A stretch of DNA of 20,593 nucleotides, taken from NCBI GenBank assembly GCA_903837305.1, contig CAILUB010000144.1:1-20593 (forward strand). Direction: 5' to 3'. The DNA comes from an uncultured Cytophagaceae bacterium. Its GTDB lineage: Bacteria > Bacteroidota > Bacteroidia > Cytophagales > Spirosomataceae. Below, one piece after another: positions 7,285 through 15,058 of the stretch; positions within the stretch are counted from its first letter, which is position 1, and every line of letters begins with the position of its first letter. The position numbers were made by a program, and so were the translations under genes. The notes under the pieces are model-generated. The model made no database searches. It was not told the origin of the DNA and was given only the letters and a program-made list of their open reading frames with translations.

Positions 7285-9171
7285 TTAACCGAGTAAAACC
7301 TCTTCCAGATCTTTTTCTACCACAAGGTTGTCAATGATGAATTTTTGACGTTCCGGTGTATTCTTACCCATGTAATAGGTCAGAAGTTGGGGAATGGTAA
7401 AATCTTTTTCAAGAATCACTGGCTCTAGCTTAATATCTTCACCAATGAAGTTCCCGAATTCTTCAGGCGAAATTTCACCCAAACCCTTAAATCGAGTAAT
7501 CTCAGGCTTAGGCCCTAAAGCTTCGATCGCATTGCGACGTTCTTCATCAGAGTAGCAATAACGCGTTTCTTTCTTATTTCGAACTCTAAATAGGGGAGTC
7601 TCTAAAATATACAAGTGACCATTACGTACTAAATCAGGAAAGAATTGCAAAAAGAAGGTTAAAATCAACAAACGAATATGCATACCATCCACATCGGCAT
7701 CCGTCGCAATGACAATCTTATTATAACGTAGATTATCCAAGGAATCTTCAATATCTAATGCGTGTTGCAATAGATTGAACTCTTCGTTTTCGTAGACAAT
7801 CTTTTTAGTTAGGCCAAAGCTATTCAATGGCTTACCTCGCAAACTAAATACAGCCTGCAATTGTACGTCACGTGATTTAGTGATACTTCCAGACGCTGAA
7901 TCCCCCTCCGTAATAAACAAAGTAGTGTCGTGACGCGTCTCTGATTTCTCATCTGATAAATGTACACGGCAGTCTCTTAATTTCTTATTATGTAAATTTG
8001 CTTTCTTCGCACGCTCATTAGCTAATTTCTTGATACCAGCAATATCTTTGCGCTCTCGTTCAGATTGTAAAATACGCTTTAATAGTGCATCAGCTGAGGT
8101 TGGATTTTGGTGCAAATAATTATCCAATTCCGTCTTCACAAAATCCCCTATAAAAGTACGAATTGACGTAGAATTCGAATCAGGAGAAATTGTTGTACTT
8201 CCTAGTTTAGTCTTCGTTTGTGATTCAAAAACGGGTTCTTGAACACGAATTGCGATAGCTCCTACGATACTTGCACGTACATCCGATGGATCAAAATCTT
8301 TCTTAAAAAACTCACGTACCGTTCTAACAATCGCCTCTCTAAATGCAGCTAGGTGAGTACCCCCTTGGGTTGTATTTTGACCATTGACGAAAGAATAATA
8401 TTCTTCACCATATTGGTTATTGTGCGTAATCGCTAACTCGATATCGTTTCCTTTTAAATGAATAATTGGATACCGATTTTCCTCCGCATTCGTCTTTTTT
8501 GATAGTAAGTCGAAGAGGCCATTTTGGGAAAAATACTTCTCTCCATTAAAATTAATGGTCAATCCCGCATTTAAGTAAGCATAATTCCAAAATAAGGAAT
8601 CTAAATACTGAGGGATGAAATGGTAATTCTTGAAGATGGTATTATCTGGCTCAAACTGAACGTGGGTTCCACTCTTCCCATTCGAGGCTTCAATGCCTGG
8701 AGATTCTGCGGTTAATTCCCCCTTACAAAACTCAGCCCACTTTGTCTGGCCATCACGATAAGATTGTACCTTAAAGTAATTAGATAGGGCATTCGTAGCT
8801 TTTGTACCTACACCATTCAGACCTACGGACTTTTGGAAAGCACCTGAATCATACTTACCACCCGTGTTAATTTTGGAAACGCAATCGATCACTTTTCCCA
8901 AAGGAATACCACGTCCGTAATCGCGCACTTCCACCTTATGATCAGAGATTTTAACGTCAATGGACTTCCCATTTCCCATCATGTGCTCATCAATTGAGTT
9001 ATCCATGATCTCTTTCACAAGAACATAGATACCATCATCCACCGATGAACCATCGCCCAATTTACCGATATACATACCCGGACGAAGCCGAATGTGCTCT
9101 TTCCAATCTAGGGAACGAATACTATCGTCGTTATAAATGGGTGCGCTTTGTTGATTTTCTTCCACTGACAT
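7285..9171 (-). CDS. parE: DNA topoisomerase IV subunit B
   Basis: ParE is the ATPase subunit of topoisomerase IV, which decatenates daughter chromosomes. The GHKL ATPase domain has the catalytic E54 with D57/N58, the DYGRGIP motif (84-90) and GLNGVGTKA (117-125). The QTK loop is at 318-320. The TOPRIM domain shows EGDSASGS (422-429) and DADVDG (491-496), which bind Mg2+. The signature EGDSASGSITKSR, rather than EGDSAGG, marks ParE and not GyrB, and the 628-aa length fits. Its partner parC is not adjacent but starts at 19153 on the other strand. The upstream gap contains a sub-consensus -7 box, TAATTTAG (9188-9181). Confidence 0.95.
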   Translation of the reverse strand: MSVEENQQSAPIYNDDSIRSLDWKEHIRLRPGMYIGKLGDGSSVDDGIYVLVKEIMDNSIDEHMMGNGKSIDVKISDHKVEVRDYGRGIPLGKVIDCVSKINTGGKYDSGAFQKSVGLNGVGTKATNALSNYFKVQSYRDGQTKWAEFCKGELTAESPGIEASNGKSGTHVQFEPDNTIFKNYHFIPQYLDSLFWNYAYLNAGLTINFNGEKYFSQNGLFDLLSKKTNAEENRYPIIHLKGNDIELAITHNNQYGEEYYSFVNGQNTTQGGTHLAAFREAIVRTVREFFKKDFDPSDVRASIVGAIAIRVQEPVFESQTKTKLGSTTISPDSNSTSIRTFIGDFVKTELDNYLHQNPTSADALLKRILQSERERKDIAGIKKLANERAKKANLHNKKLRDCRVHLSDEKSETRHDTTLFITEGDSASGSITKSRDVQLQAVFSLRGKPLNSFGLTKKIVYENEEFNLLQHALDIEDSLDNLRYNKIVIATDADVDGMHIRLLILTFFLQFFPDLVRNGHLYILETPLFRVRNKKETRYCYSDEERRNAIEALGPKPEITRFKGLGEISPEEFGNFIGEDIKLEPVILEKDFTIPQLLTYYMGKNTPERQKFIIDNLVVEKDLEEVLLG

Positions 9172-9434
9172 AATTTTACACTAAATTATCAAATAGTTCG
9201 CGATTAAGAAAGAGGGGTGATTGAATTAATTAGGCCAAAAAAAGGACTAACGGATTAAAAGCCTGTTTCATTGGTTTTTAATGCTGTGAAAAAGGGGATA
9301 ACTTGCAGTTGCTTTGGAATAGTCGTCACTGCGTGACTTAGTCGCCTCGCGATATAGTCGTCACTGCGTGACTAAGTCGCCTTCGGCTTAGTCAAAAAGT
9401 CGCCGGAAGAATCCAGCTTAGTCAAATAGAGAAT
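9172..9434. other. Intergenic region between divergent parE and the ABC permease
   Basis: This is the longest gene-free stretch in the window (263 bp). It holds a 10-bp imperfect hairpin (9254-9263 with 9273-9282, one G-T pair, 9-nt loop) and, next to the permease start, a cluster of palindromic repeats (9319-9425). No ORF of useful length and no strong TANNTTTG element for the permease were found. Confidence 0.6.
9325..9393. repeat. Two tandem palindromic units (35 and 34 bp)
   Basis: Unit 1 is 9325-9359 and unit 2 is 9360-9393. Both begin with the hairpin GTCAC-TGC-GTGAC and continue with a second hairpin: TCGC-CTC-GCGA in unit 1, and GCC-TTC-GGC flanked by GACTAA/TTAGTC in unit 2. The first 23 bases differ only in one position. 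The second halves differ in sequence but both fold. Shorter fragments follow: CTTAGTC with AGTCGCC up to 9404, and CTTAGTCAAA at 9417-9426. This resembles interspersed palindromic (REP-like) elements. Confidence 0.75.
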
Positions 9435-10673
9435 ATGAATTTAAAAGAAAATGTATTAGAAGGTCTGCGTTCCATCAAGGGAAACCTGTTAAGAACGGTA
9501 TTGACAGCACTCATCATATCCCTAGGAATTACCTCTCTTGTGGGAATTCTAACTGCTATTGATGGAATTCAAAGTTCTGTAGATAATTCATTCTCTGGAC
9601 TAGGTGCTAATTCATTTGATATTCGAAATCGTCCAGCGATGCAGGTAAGACGAGAGGGGCAAAAGGAAAAAAGATTTAAAAATATCGATTTCCGTCAAGC
9701 ATCGTATTATAAGTATTTGTTTGCCAGTAAAGGTAAAGTATCTCTGAAGTCAAATGTAAATAACAATGCAATAGCAAAATATTCCTCTAAGAAAACGAAT
9801 CCAAATGCGCGAGTAATTGGAATTGATGAGAATTTTATGGAATTAAAGGGATATAAAGTTGGGGCTGGACGTAATTTTTCACAAAATGAACAAATAAATG
9901 CAATCAATGTCTGTATTCTTGGCGTTGATATAATTGATCAACTGTATGAAAAAGGTAGTCCAATTGGGACAGAATTAGTCGTTTCGGGAATTAAATTAAA
10001 AGTAATCGGCGTATTAGAAAAGAAAGGTAATATGATGGGTGGTGGAGACGATCGGGTAATCATGGTACCATTAGAGACTGGGCGTAAAATGGCCGTCGGG
10101 CGTAGCCTTACTTTTGACATTACAACTTCATCATCTAAGATAACTAACCTAGATGATTTCATGGAAGAGGCACGCGGTGCCATGCGTAAAGTTCGTATGG
10201 ATCCCATTGGAATGGAAGATTCATTTAGCATTGATCGTTCAGATTCCATAGCTAAAAGTTTTGAAAGCATTACTGGTTCTTTGCGTATTGGTGGATTTGT
10301 CATTGGATTTATCACTTTACTTGGGGCTGCTATCGCTTTAATGAATATTATGATGGTTTCAGTGAGTGAAAGAACACGCGAAATAGGCATTCGTAAGTCA
10401 TTAGGAGCTACACCGGGAAGAATCTTACAACAATTCCTAATTGAAGCTATTGTTATTTGTTTGTTAGGTGGAATAGGGGGCATAATGCTTGCTATTCCGA
10501 TTGGAAACATTATCGCACAAGCTATTAGCTCTGGAGCGGCTAGTTTTATAATACCCTGGTTATGGATGATGACAGGTATCATAATATGCATACTAGTAGG
10601 CTTATTTTCAGGAATTTACCCTGCCTTTAAAGCGTCTAAGATGGATCCTGTAGAGGCTTTACGTTACGAATAG
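9435..10673 (+). CDS. MacB/FtsX-family ABC transporter permease
   Basis: A 412-aa membrane protein with MacB architecture: an N-terminal cytoplasmic segment and helix (about 18-42), a large periplasmic MacB_PCD domain (about 45-280), and three C-terminal helices (about 283-307, 331-355 and 373-395). Between the second and third helices lies SERTREIGIRKSLGAT, the coupling region that contacts the ATPase in this superfamily, and it ends with SKMDPVEALRYE, the standard family tail. Such permeases drive efflux or lipoprotein-type mechanotransmission with a separate ATPase and often a periplasmic adaptor. Neither is adjacent here. The gene lies between the palindromic repeats and tRNA-Leu. The substrate is unknown. 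Confidence 0.9.
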   Translation: MNLKENVLEGLRSIKGNLLRTVLTALIISLGITSLVGILTAIDGIQSSVDNSFSGLGANSFDIRNRPAMQVRREGQKEKRFKNIDFRQASYYKYLFASKGKVSLKSNVNNNAIAKYSSKKTNPNARVIGIDENFMELKGYKVGAGRNFSQNEQINAINVCILGVDIIDQLYEKGSPIGTELVVSGIKLKVIGVLEKKGNMMGGGDDRVIMVPLETGRKMAVGRSLTFDITTSSSKITNLDDFMEEARGAMRKVRMDPIGMEDSFSIDRSDSIAKSFESITGSLRIGGFVIGFITLLGAAIALMNIMMVSVSERTREIGIRKSLGATPGRILQQFLIEAIVICLLGGIGGIMLAIPIGNIIAQAISSGAASFIIPWLWMMTGIIICILVGLFSGIYPAFKASKMDPVEALRYE

Positions 10674-10685
10674 TACAGAATTTAT

Positions 10686-10726
10686 CTAGGTCATATTTGC
10701 GAAAGCAAATGATTTAGCCTAGTTTT
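10686..10726 (+). terminator. Possible terminator hairpin after the permease gene
   Basis: An interrupted hairpin consists of CTAGG (10686-10690) with CCTAG (10718-10722) outside and ATTTGC (10695-10700) with GCAAAT (10705-10710) inside, closing a GAAA loop. Only four T residues follow, so it is a weak terminator at best. It overlaps the predicted tRNA promoter. Confidence 0.35.
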
Positions 10727-10727
10727 G
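10697..10727 (+). promoter_or_regulatory. Promoter of tRNA-Leu
   Basis: TTG (10697-10699), a 20-nt spacer and TAGTTTTG (10720-10727) match both halves of the Bacteroidota promoter consensus TTG-N19/20-TANNTTTG. The -7 box ends 17 nt before the first tRNA base, leaving a short 5' leader for RNase P. Confidence 0.6.
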
Positions 10728-10744
10728 CATTGCAATTTTGAATT

Positions 10745-10828
10745 GCCCAGATGGCGGAATTGGTAGACGCGCTGGTCTCAAACACCCGTGGGTGCAAGCC
10801 CGTGCCGGTTCGACTCCGGCTCTGGGTA
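10745..10828 (+). tRNA. tRNA-Leu (anticodon CAA)
   Basis: This is an 84-nt class II tRNA. The acceptor strands are 10745-10751 and 10821-10827, with a G-U pair at the first position and A73 as discriminator. The D-arm contains the GGTAGACGC stretch. The anticodon loop CTCAAAC (10777-10783) gives anticodon CAA at 10779-10781, which reads UUG. A long variable arm with GGG/CCC pairing follows, and the T-arm is GCCGG-TTCGACT-CCGGC. CCA is not encoded. The anticodon stem (10772-10776 with 10784-10788) has one T/C mismatch at its second pair, which is unusual. Confidence 0.96.
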
Positions 10829-10829
10829 C

Positions 10830-10865
10830 AAGCCTCTCAAGCAATTGAGAGGCTTTACCTTTTTT
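10830..10865 (+). terminator. Strong Rho-independent terminator of tRNA-Leu
   Basis: A perfect 11-bp stem (10830-10840 with 10845-10855) closes a GCAA tetraloop of the GNRA type and is followed after four bases by seven Ts (10859-10865). The T-tract overlaps the stop codon of convergent xylulokinase (10864-10866). In the opposite direction there is no T-tract, so it serves the + strand. Confidence 0.85.
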
Positions 10866-12339
10866 AAGCGGGTAGATTATTCTTCCAAACGCCATATGAA
10901 TCTGCATAGGCATTTTTTAGACCTGCGTCAGGTTGAATCGTTTTCAAGACTTTGATATGACTCACTGCTTCGTCTTCATTGGCATAATATCCTACACCTG
11001 CACCCGCGCCTAAAGCCGCACCAAAAGCTCCATCTGATTCCAATAATTCAACCGAAGCGCCGGAAGCATTCACAATAGCTTGTGTGAATAGCTCACTCAA
11101 ATACATATTAGCTAAACCTGCTTTTAATTTCTTTGGCTTAACGCCCACGTTACCTAACAATTCAATTCCATAGACCATGGAGAAGGCGATACCCTCTTGT
11201 GCAGCTCGAATGATATCAGCTGATTGATGTCGATTGAAATCCAAATGAGCGAAACTTCCACCCATTGTTTTATTTTGAAAAATCCGCTCTGCACCATTCC
11301 CAAATGGCATACAAACTAAACCATTCGTTCCAATAGCCGCTTTAGCACCTAATTCGTTCATTTGGGAATAAGAGAAGGAAGGTAAGAAATTCTGCTTCAC
11401 CCAACGGTTTAAAATACCTGTTCCATTGATACACATTAATACACCTATACTTGATTTAGCAGCTGTGTGATTTACGTGAGCAAACGAATTAACACGATTT
11501 TCTTTGTCAAATTTCAACTCGTCAGAGATTCCATACACCACACCTGAGGTACCAGCCGTTGTAGCAATATCTCCAGGATGTAATACACCTAATGAATAGG
11601 CATTATTTGGTTGGTCTCCTGCCTTATAAGTTACCTTCACACGGGTACTTAAACCTAATTCAGAAGCGATCGTACTAGATATGGTTCCGTGATCTGAAAA
11701 CAAAGATTGAACAGGAGGAAAGATAGTTTCTGGGAATCCGTAATAAGCCATTAAGTCTTTTGCTGGATGAGAGGCTTTAAAGTCCCATAAAATTCCTTCT
11801 GAAAGGGCCGATGCAGTAGTAGTGAAATTAGAAGTAAATCTACCTGCGATAAAATCTCCCGGCAACATTACTAATGCGATTTGGTCAAAAATGGCTGGTT
11901 GATTTTCTTTTACCCAGGCTAATTTAGCAGCGGTAAAATTACCAGGAGAATTCAAGTAATGACTTTGGCAAAATGATTCTCCCATGGCTTTGTAGGCCTT
12001 TTCACCGTAAGGAGTTGCCCGCGAGTCACACCAAATAATGGAAGGACGTAAAATGCGCGCCTCTTTATCTAGAACCACCAAACCGTGCATTTGGTAGGAG
12101 ATTCCGATGGCGCATATATTTTTAGGATCATACAAACCTGAAGAATTAGCCTTTAAAATCGCTTGCTTGACACAATACCACCAATGTTCCGGGTCCTGCT
12201 CAGCAAAACCGGGCTGAGGGGAAGAAATCTCATTCTCTGCCTCCGGAAAAGAAGTAGAATAAATTAATTGTTGGTTTGCAGCATCAACAATACTAACTTT
12301 AATGGAAGAAGTTCCCACATCAATTCCGCACAGAATCAT
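10864..12339 (-). CDS. xylB: Xylulokinase (FGGY carbohydrate kinase family)
   Basis: XylB phosphorylates D-xylulose to xylulose 5-phosphate, feeding the pentose phosphate pathway. The N-terminal ATPase fold starts GIDVGTSSIKVSI with D7; MHG (84-86) and the WCDSRA stretch are sugar-site features. GDQPNN carries the catalytic base D242, GTSGV (263-267) is the phosphate loop, and the C-terminal ATP-site region reads ESDGAFGAALGAG. I chose the ATG at 12339 (491 aa) over the one at 12363 (499 aa). It places the start two codons before the conserved beta-strand and avoids overlap with the divergent ABC gene. Xylose isomerase and transporter genes are not in the window. Substrate assignment within FGGY kinases is likely, not certain. 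Confidence 0.88.
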   Translation of the reverse strand: MILCGIDVGTSSIKVSIVDAANQQLIYSTSFPEAENEISSPQPGFAEQDPEHWWYCVKQAILKANSSGLYDPKNICAIGISYQMHGLVVLDKEARILRPSIIWCDSRATPYGEKAYKAMGESFCQSHYLNSPGNFTAAKLAWVKENQPAIFDQIALVMLPGDFIAGRFTSNFTTTASALSEGILWDFKASHPAKDLMAYYGFPETIFPPVQSLFSDHGTISSTIASELGLSTRVKVTYKAGDQPNNAYSLGVLHPGDIATTAGTSGVVYGISDELKFDKENRVNSFAHVNHTAAKSSIGVLMCINGTGILNRWVKQNFLPSFSYSQMNELGAKAAIGTNGLVCMPFGNGAERIFQNKTMGGSFAHLDFNRHQSADIIRAAQEGIAFSMVYGIELLGNVGVKPKKLKAGLANMYLSELFTQAIVNASGASVELLESDGAFGAALGAGAGVGYYANEDEAVSHIKVLKTIQPDAGLKNAYADSYGVWKNNLPA

Positions 12340-12353
12340 TTTAAATAGGTTTA

Positions 12354-13109
12354 ATGTTAACAATCGGCATAAAGAAACACCAAGTTACAAGTCATTTTAC
12401 TTTATCCAATATTCAAATAAAGGTAAAATCAGGTGAAATTTATGCATTAATCGGAAAAAGTGGTTCAGGAAAAAGCACCGTCGCGAACCTTTTAGTCGGT
12501 TTAAAATATGACCCAGACTATTCTATTAGGATTGATTCAAAAGAATTAAACGATGGGATGGATCGCCTCATTCCACAATTCAAAAGAGCAGGATACGTTC
12601 CTCAAACACTTCATTTAAAACCTTTTCATAGTGTATATAATTATGTACAAGCCTTATTTCAATACATACCCAATACACAACAAGACACCGTTATAACTAA
12701 GTATCTGAAGCAATTCTATCTGATAAAGCAAAAAGATACGAAAGTGTCCGTCTTATCGGGTGGAGAGAGGCAGAAACTTGCTTTATTGGAAGCCATTAGT
12801 CAGCCTATTGAATATTTAGTCCTAGATGAACCTTTTAGTCAATTAGATACGGAACAAAAATTAGAATTCTCTCAAATAATAGCTTCAGTTGTTAATGAAC
12901 GGGCTATTCCTTGTGTATTGATTAGTCATGATTTGACCGATATACTACAATTAAGCCATTCCGTCGGAATTATGGAGAATGGTAAATTAGTATTTCAAGG
13001 CTCTTGGACAAAGTTTAAGGAATCATCTAATTCTGTAGTCTTGAGACTAAAAAAAGCCATACTTGACTGGGATAATCAAATGAAAGGCTTAATTAATAAC
13101 CTGAGATAG
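12354..13109 (+). CDS. ABC transporter ATP-binding protein (orphan)
   Basis: A 251-aa cytoplasmic ATPase with all the nucleotide-binding motifs: Walker A GKSGSGKST (34-42), Q-loop Q84 in YVPQ, signature LSGGERQ (134-140), Walker B LVLDEP with catalytic E159, D-loop SQLD and switch H192. A helical tail follows residue 215. No permease or binding protein is next to it; neighbours are divergent xylB (14 bp between starts) and convergent tatD (17-bp overlap). It is not clearly FtsE or a MacB-type ATPase, since the segment after Walker A is unlike theirs. What it energises cannot be told from the sequence. Confidence 0.88.
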   Translation: MLTIGIKKHQVTSHFTLSNIQIKVKSGEIYALIGKSGSGKSTVANLLVGLKYDPDYSIRIDSKELNDGMDRLIPQFKRAGYVPQTLHLKPFHSVYNYVQALFQYIPNTQQDTVITKYLKQFYLIKQKDTKVSVLSGGERQKLALLEAISQPIEYLVLDEPFSQLDTEQKLEFSQIIASVVNERAIPCVLISHDLTDILQLSHSVGIMENGKLVFQGSWTKFKESSNSVVLRLKKAILDWDNQMKGLINNLR

Positions 13110-13863
13110 CTTTTAATTGCTGTGCGTTCTGATTTGTTTGCTCCACCAAGTGTTCTAGGGAAACCGCGTGTAAATCAGCCAATTTTTGAGCAATCAACGG
13201 TATATTCTTGGGTGAATTAGGCTTTCCTCTGAAGGGTACGGGACTTAAATAGGGTGCGTCTGTTTCTAATACAATTTTTGATAGTGGAATGTCTTTAATG
13301 TCTTGAAACAAAGTTGTGTTTTTGTAGGTAATCACACCTCCAATGCCTAAGTAATATCCTAAATCAGTTAACACCTTCGCTTCTCGAGCATCGCCTGAAA
13401 AACAATGAATAATTCCTCTCAGATTCTTGAATTCAGGTAATTGAAAGGTTTTAATTAAATCTGCATACGCTTTTCTACAGTGGATATCTACCCACAAACC
13501 AAGATCTAATGCCCAATGGCATTGTTGCTTAAAGGCATCCATTTGTTGTTCTGCAAAGGTGGTATCCCAGTAATAATCTAGACCTATTTCGCCTATCGCT
13601 AGCACCTTACTTCTCTCTAACTCTTTTTTTAGCACAGCTAACTCTTCTAAGTAATTTTCTTTCACATAGGTAGGATGCAATCCAATCATGGGAAGAACAA
13701 AATCAGGGTGATTTTTACTCAATTTCTTCAGATCAACCCAGGATTCCGAATCACAATTAGGCAACCAAACTTCAGTTACGCCGGCGTCCTGAATCTCCTT
13801 TAAGTGAAAAGCCATATCTTCTTGAAAATGAACATCATACAAGTGTGCGTGTGTATCAATCAT
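13093..13863 (-). CDS. TatD family metal-dependent hydrolase
   Basis: TatD proteins are cytoplasmic TIM-barrel metal-dependent hydrolases; several act as 3'-5' DNA/RNA exonucleases or D-aminoacyl-tRNA deacylases. Metal ligands are visible: H5 and H7 in THAH, E92 in GEIGLDYYW, H128 in IHCRKA, H153 in IHCFSG and D202 in ETDAPYLSP. The 256-aa length is typical. Its start overlaps the stop of the polysaccharide deacetylase gene as ATGA (13860-13863), so the two are probably co-translated. Its end overlaps the ABC ATPase gene on the other strand by 17 bp. Confidence 0.93.
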   Translation of the reverse strand: MIDTHAHLYDVHFQEDMAFHLKEIQDAGVTEVWLPNCDSESWVDLKKLSKNHPDFVLPMIGLHPTYVKENYLEELAVLKKELERSKVLAIGEIGLDYYWDTTFAEQQMDAFKQQCHWALDLGLWVDIHCRKAYADLIKTFQLPEFKNLRGIIHCFSGDAREAKVLTDLGYYLGIGGVITYKNTTLFQDIKDIPLSKIVLETDAPYLSPVPFRGKPNSPKNIPLIAQKLADLHAVSLEHLVEQTNQNAQQLKAISGY

Positions 13864-14471
13864 AGGGAGGATAAAACAAGATTTTGTTCTTTACAATAAC
13901 GAAGAATGGCAGGTAAAATGACCTGTAAATGGGGGAAAGCTTTGATACTATCGTGCATCACCACAATAGCACCAGGTTTTAATAAAGGAAGTACAGATTC
14001 TAAGATAGCGGTAGGGGTTAATGAAGCATTGTAATCACCCGTTAACACACTCCATAGAATGACGTTATTCATTTCTTTATAGATCTTGCGCGTAATCCGT
14101 CCGTAAGGAGGACGAAAGCCAATGGATTTAATGTGCTGATGCGCAAATACCTTTTCACATTTCTGGAAGTCTTCTACATAAGCCGCAAAGTCCATTTTCC
14201 ATGCATTGCAATGGTTCATGGTATGATTTCCGATGCTATGACCACCAGCCTGAATGCGTTGAATAATACTCGGATTTTCTACCACATTCTTGCCAATGCA
14301 AAAAAATGTGGCCTTTGCATCGTATTCGTTTAAGCATTCTAGGACAAAATCCGTAATTTCAGGAGTTGGTCCATCATCAAAGGTTAAGAAAATCTGACGA
14401 TCGGCTGGTTTTGACCACATAAAACGCGGTAAAAGGGCAGGAATGAACGACGGAATTTGATGAATAAACAT
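13860..14471 (-). CDS. Polysaccharide deacetylase (NodB homology domain)
   Basis: A carbohydrate esterase family 4 protein that removes N- or O-acetyl groups from a polysaccharide. Counted from the upstream ATG at 14480, the motifs are TFDDGPTP with D35/D36, GNHTMNH with metal ligands H86 and H90, FRPPYG (122-127), the SVLTGDY stretch and VVMHDS with H176. All five NodB motifs are present, so it should be active. I prefer the ATG at 14471 (203 aa, MFIHQIPS), which resembles homologues, over 14480 (206 aa). The short N-terminus shows no clear signal peptide. It is the promoter-proximal gene of a pair with tatD and is divergent from ruvC. Substrate unknown. Confidence 0.9.
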   Translation of the reverse strand: MFIHQIPSFIPALLPRFMWSKPADRQIFLTFDDGPTPEITDFVLECLNEYDAKATFFCIGKNVVENPSIIQRIQAGGHSIGNHTMNHCNAWKMDFAAYVEDFQKCEKVFAHQHIKSIGFRPPYGRITRKIYKEMNNVILWSVLTGDYNASLTPTAILESVLPLLKPGAIVVMHDSIKAFPHLQVILPAILRYCKEQNLVLSSL

Positions 14472-14482
14472 ACACAGCATTA

Positions 14483-15058
14483 ATGGCGCAAATTAGCACT
14501 TCCTCTTCAGAAAAAATAATCTTAGGCATTGACCCTGGTACGCGTTTTCTTGGTTATGGATTATTGCGTATCACGAATGACAAAGTTACCGTGTTACAGT
14601 ATGGAGTGTTAAACTTGACTAAATACACGACGCAGGGAGCTAAATTCTTAAAGATTCACGAACGCGTATTAGGGATTTTAGAAGAGTTTTTACCAGATGA
14701 AATCGCGATTGAATCTCCTTTCTTCGGAAAAAATGTTCAGTCGATGTTGAAATTAGGCCGCGTGCAAGGGATGGTGATGTCTTTGGCCTTCTCGAAATCA
14801 ATTCCGATTGCGGAATACGAACCTAAAAAAATCAAGCAATCGGTGACAGGGAATGGGAATGCGTCGAAAGAACAAGTCGCAAAAATGGTGGAGATTATTG
14901 GTAATATTAAGTTAGATGCCAAAATGCACGATGCTACGGATGCCCTCGGAATTGCCATTTGCCATCATTTCCACAATAAAAACATCAGTTCTACGCTCAA
15001 AGGAACGAAGAAAGGCTGGGGCGCATTCGTCACTGAGAATCCAGAACGAATTAAATAA
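14483..15058 (+). CDS. ruvC: Crossover junction endodeoxyribonuclease RuvC
   Basis: RuvC is the dimeric, Mg2+-dependent resolvase that nicks Holliday junctions delivered by RuvAB in recombinational repair. The four acidic residues are present: D17 in GIDPG, E77 in IESPF, and D150 and D153 in HDATDAL. The 191-aa length fits. The start is only 11 bp from the preferred start (14471) of the divergent deacetylase gene, or 2 bp from its alternative start (14480). The 3' end overlaps the convergent DUF255 gene by 8 bp. ruvA and ruvB are not in the window. Confidence 0.95.
   Translation: MAQISTSSSEKIILGIDPGTRFLGYGLLRITNDKVTVLQYGVLNLTKYTTQGAKFLKIHERVLGILEEFLPDEIAIESPFFGKNVQSMLKLGRVQGMVMSLAFSKSIPIAEYEPKKIKQSVTGNGNASKEQVAKMVEIIGNIKLDAKMHDATDALGIAICHHFHNKNISSTLKGTKKGWGAFVTENPERIK

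Noticed and set aside
9254..9282. Hairpin in the parE-permease gap as a terminator
   Set aside because: The stem has a G-T pair and a 9-nt loop, no T-tract follows on the + strand, and both flanking genes read away from it, so there is nothing to terminate.
9325..9393. CRISPR array
   Set aside because: Only two directly adjacent units with no spacers, imperfect between copies and internally palindromic; no cas gene in the window.
9938..10591. A 217-codon open frame antisense to the ABC permease
   Set aside because: Its composition (runs of Ile, Met, Pro and Ser) is that of a reverse-frame shadow, it has no recognisable domain, and the + strand frame is a clear MacB-type permease.
10745..10866. 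Integration (att) site of a genomic island at tRNA-Leu
   Set aside because: No integrase, no direct repeat of the tRNA 3' end was seen nearby, and the downstream gene is an ordinary xylulokinase.
10719..10913. A 64-codon minus-strand frame across tRNA-Leu and the xylB end
   Set aside because: It runs through the tRNA and its terminator. The Arg/Pro-rich stretch is translated tRNA, a common false gene.
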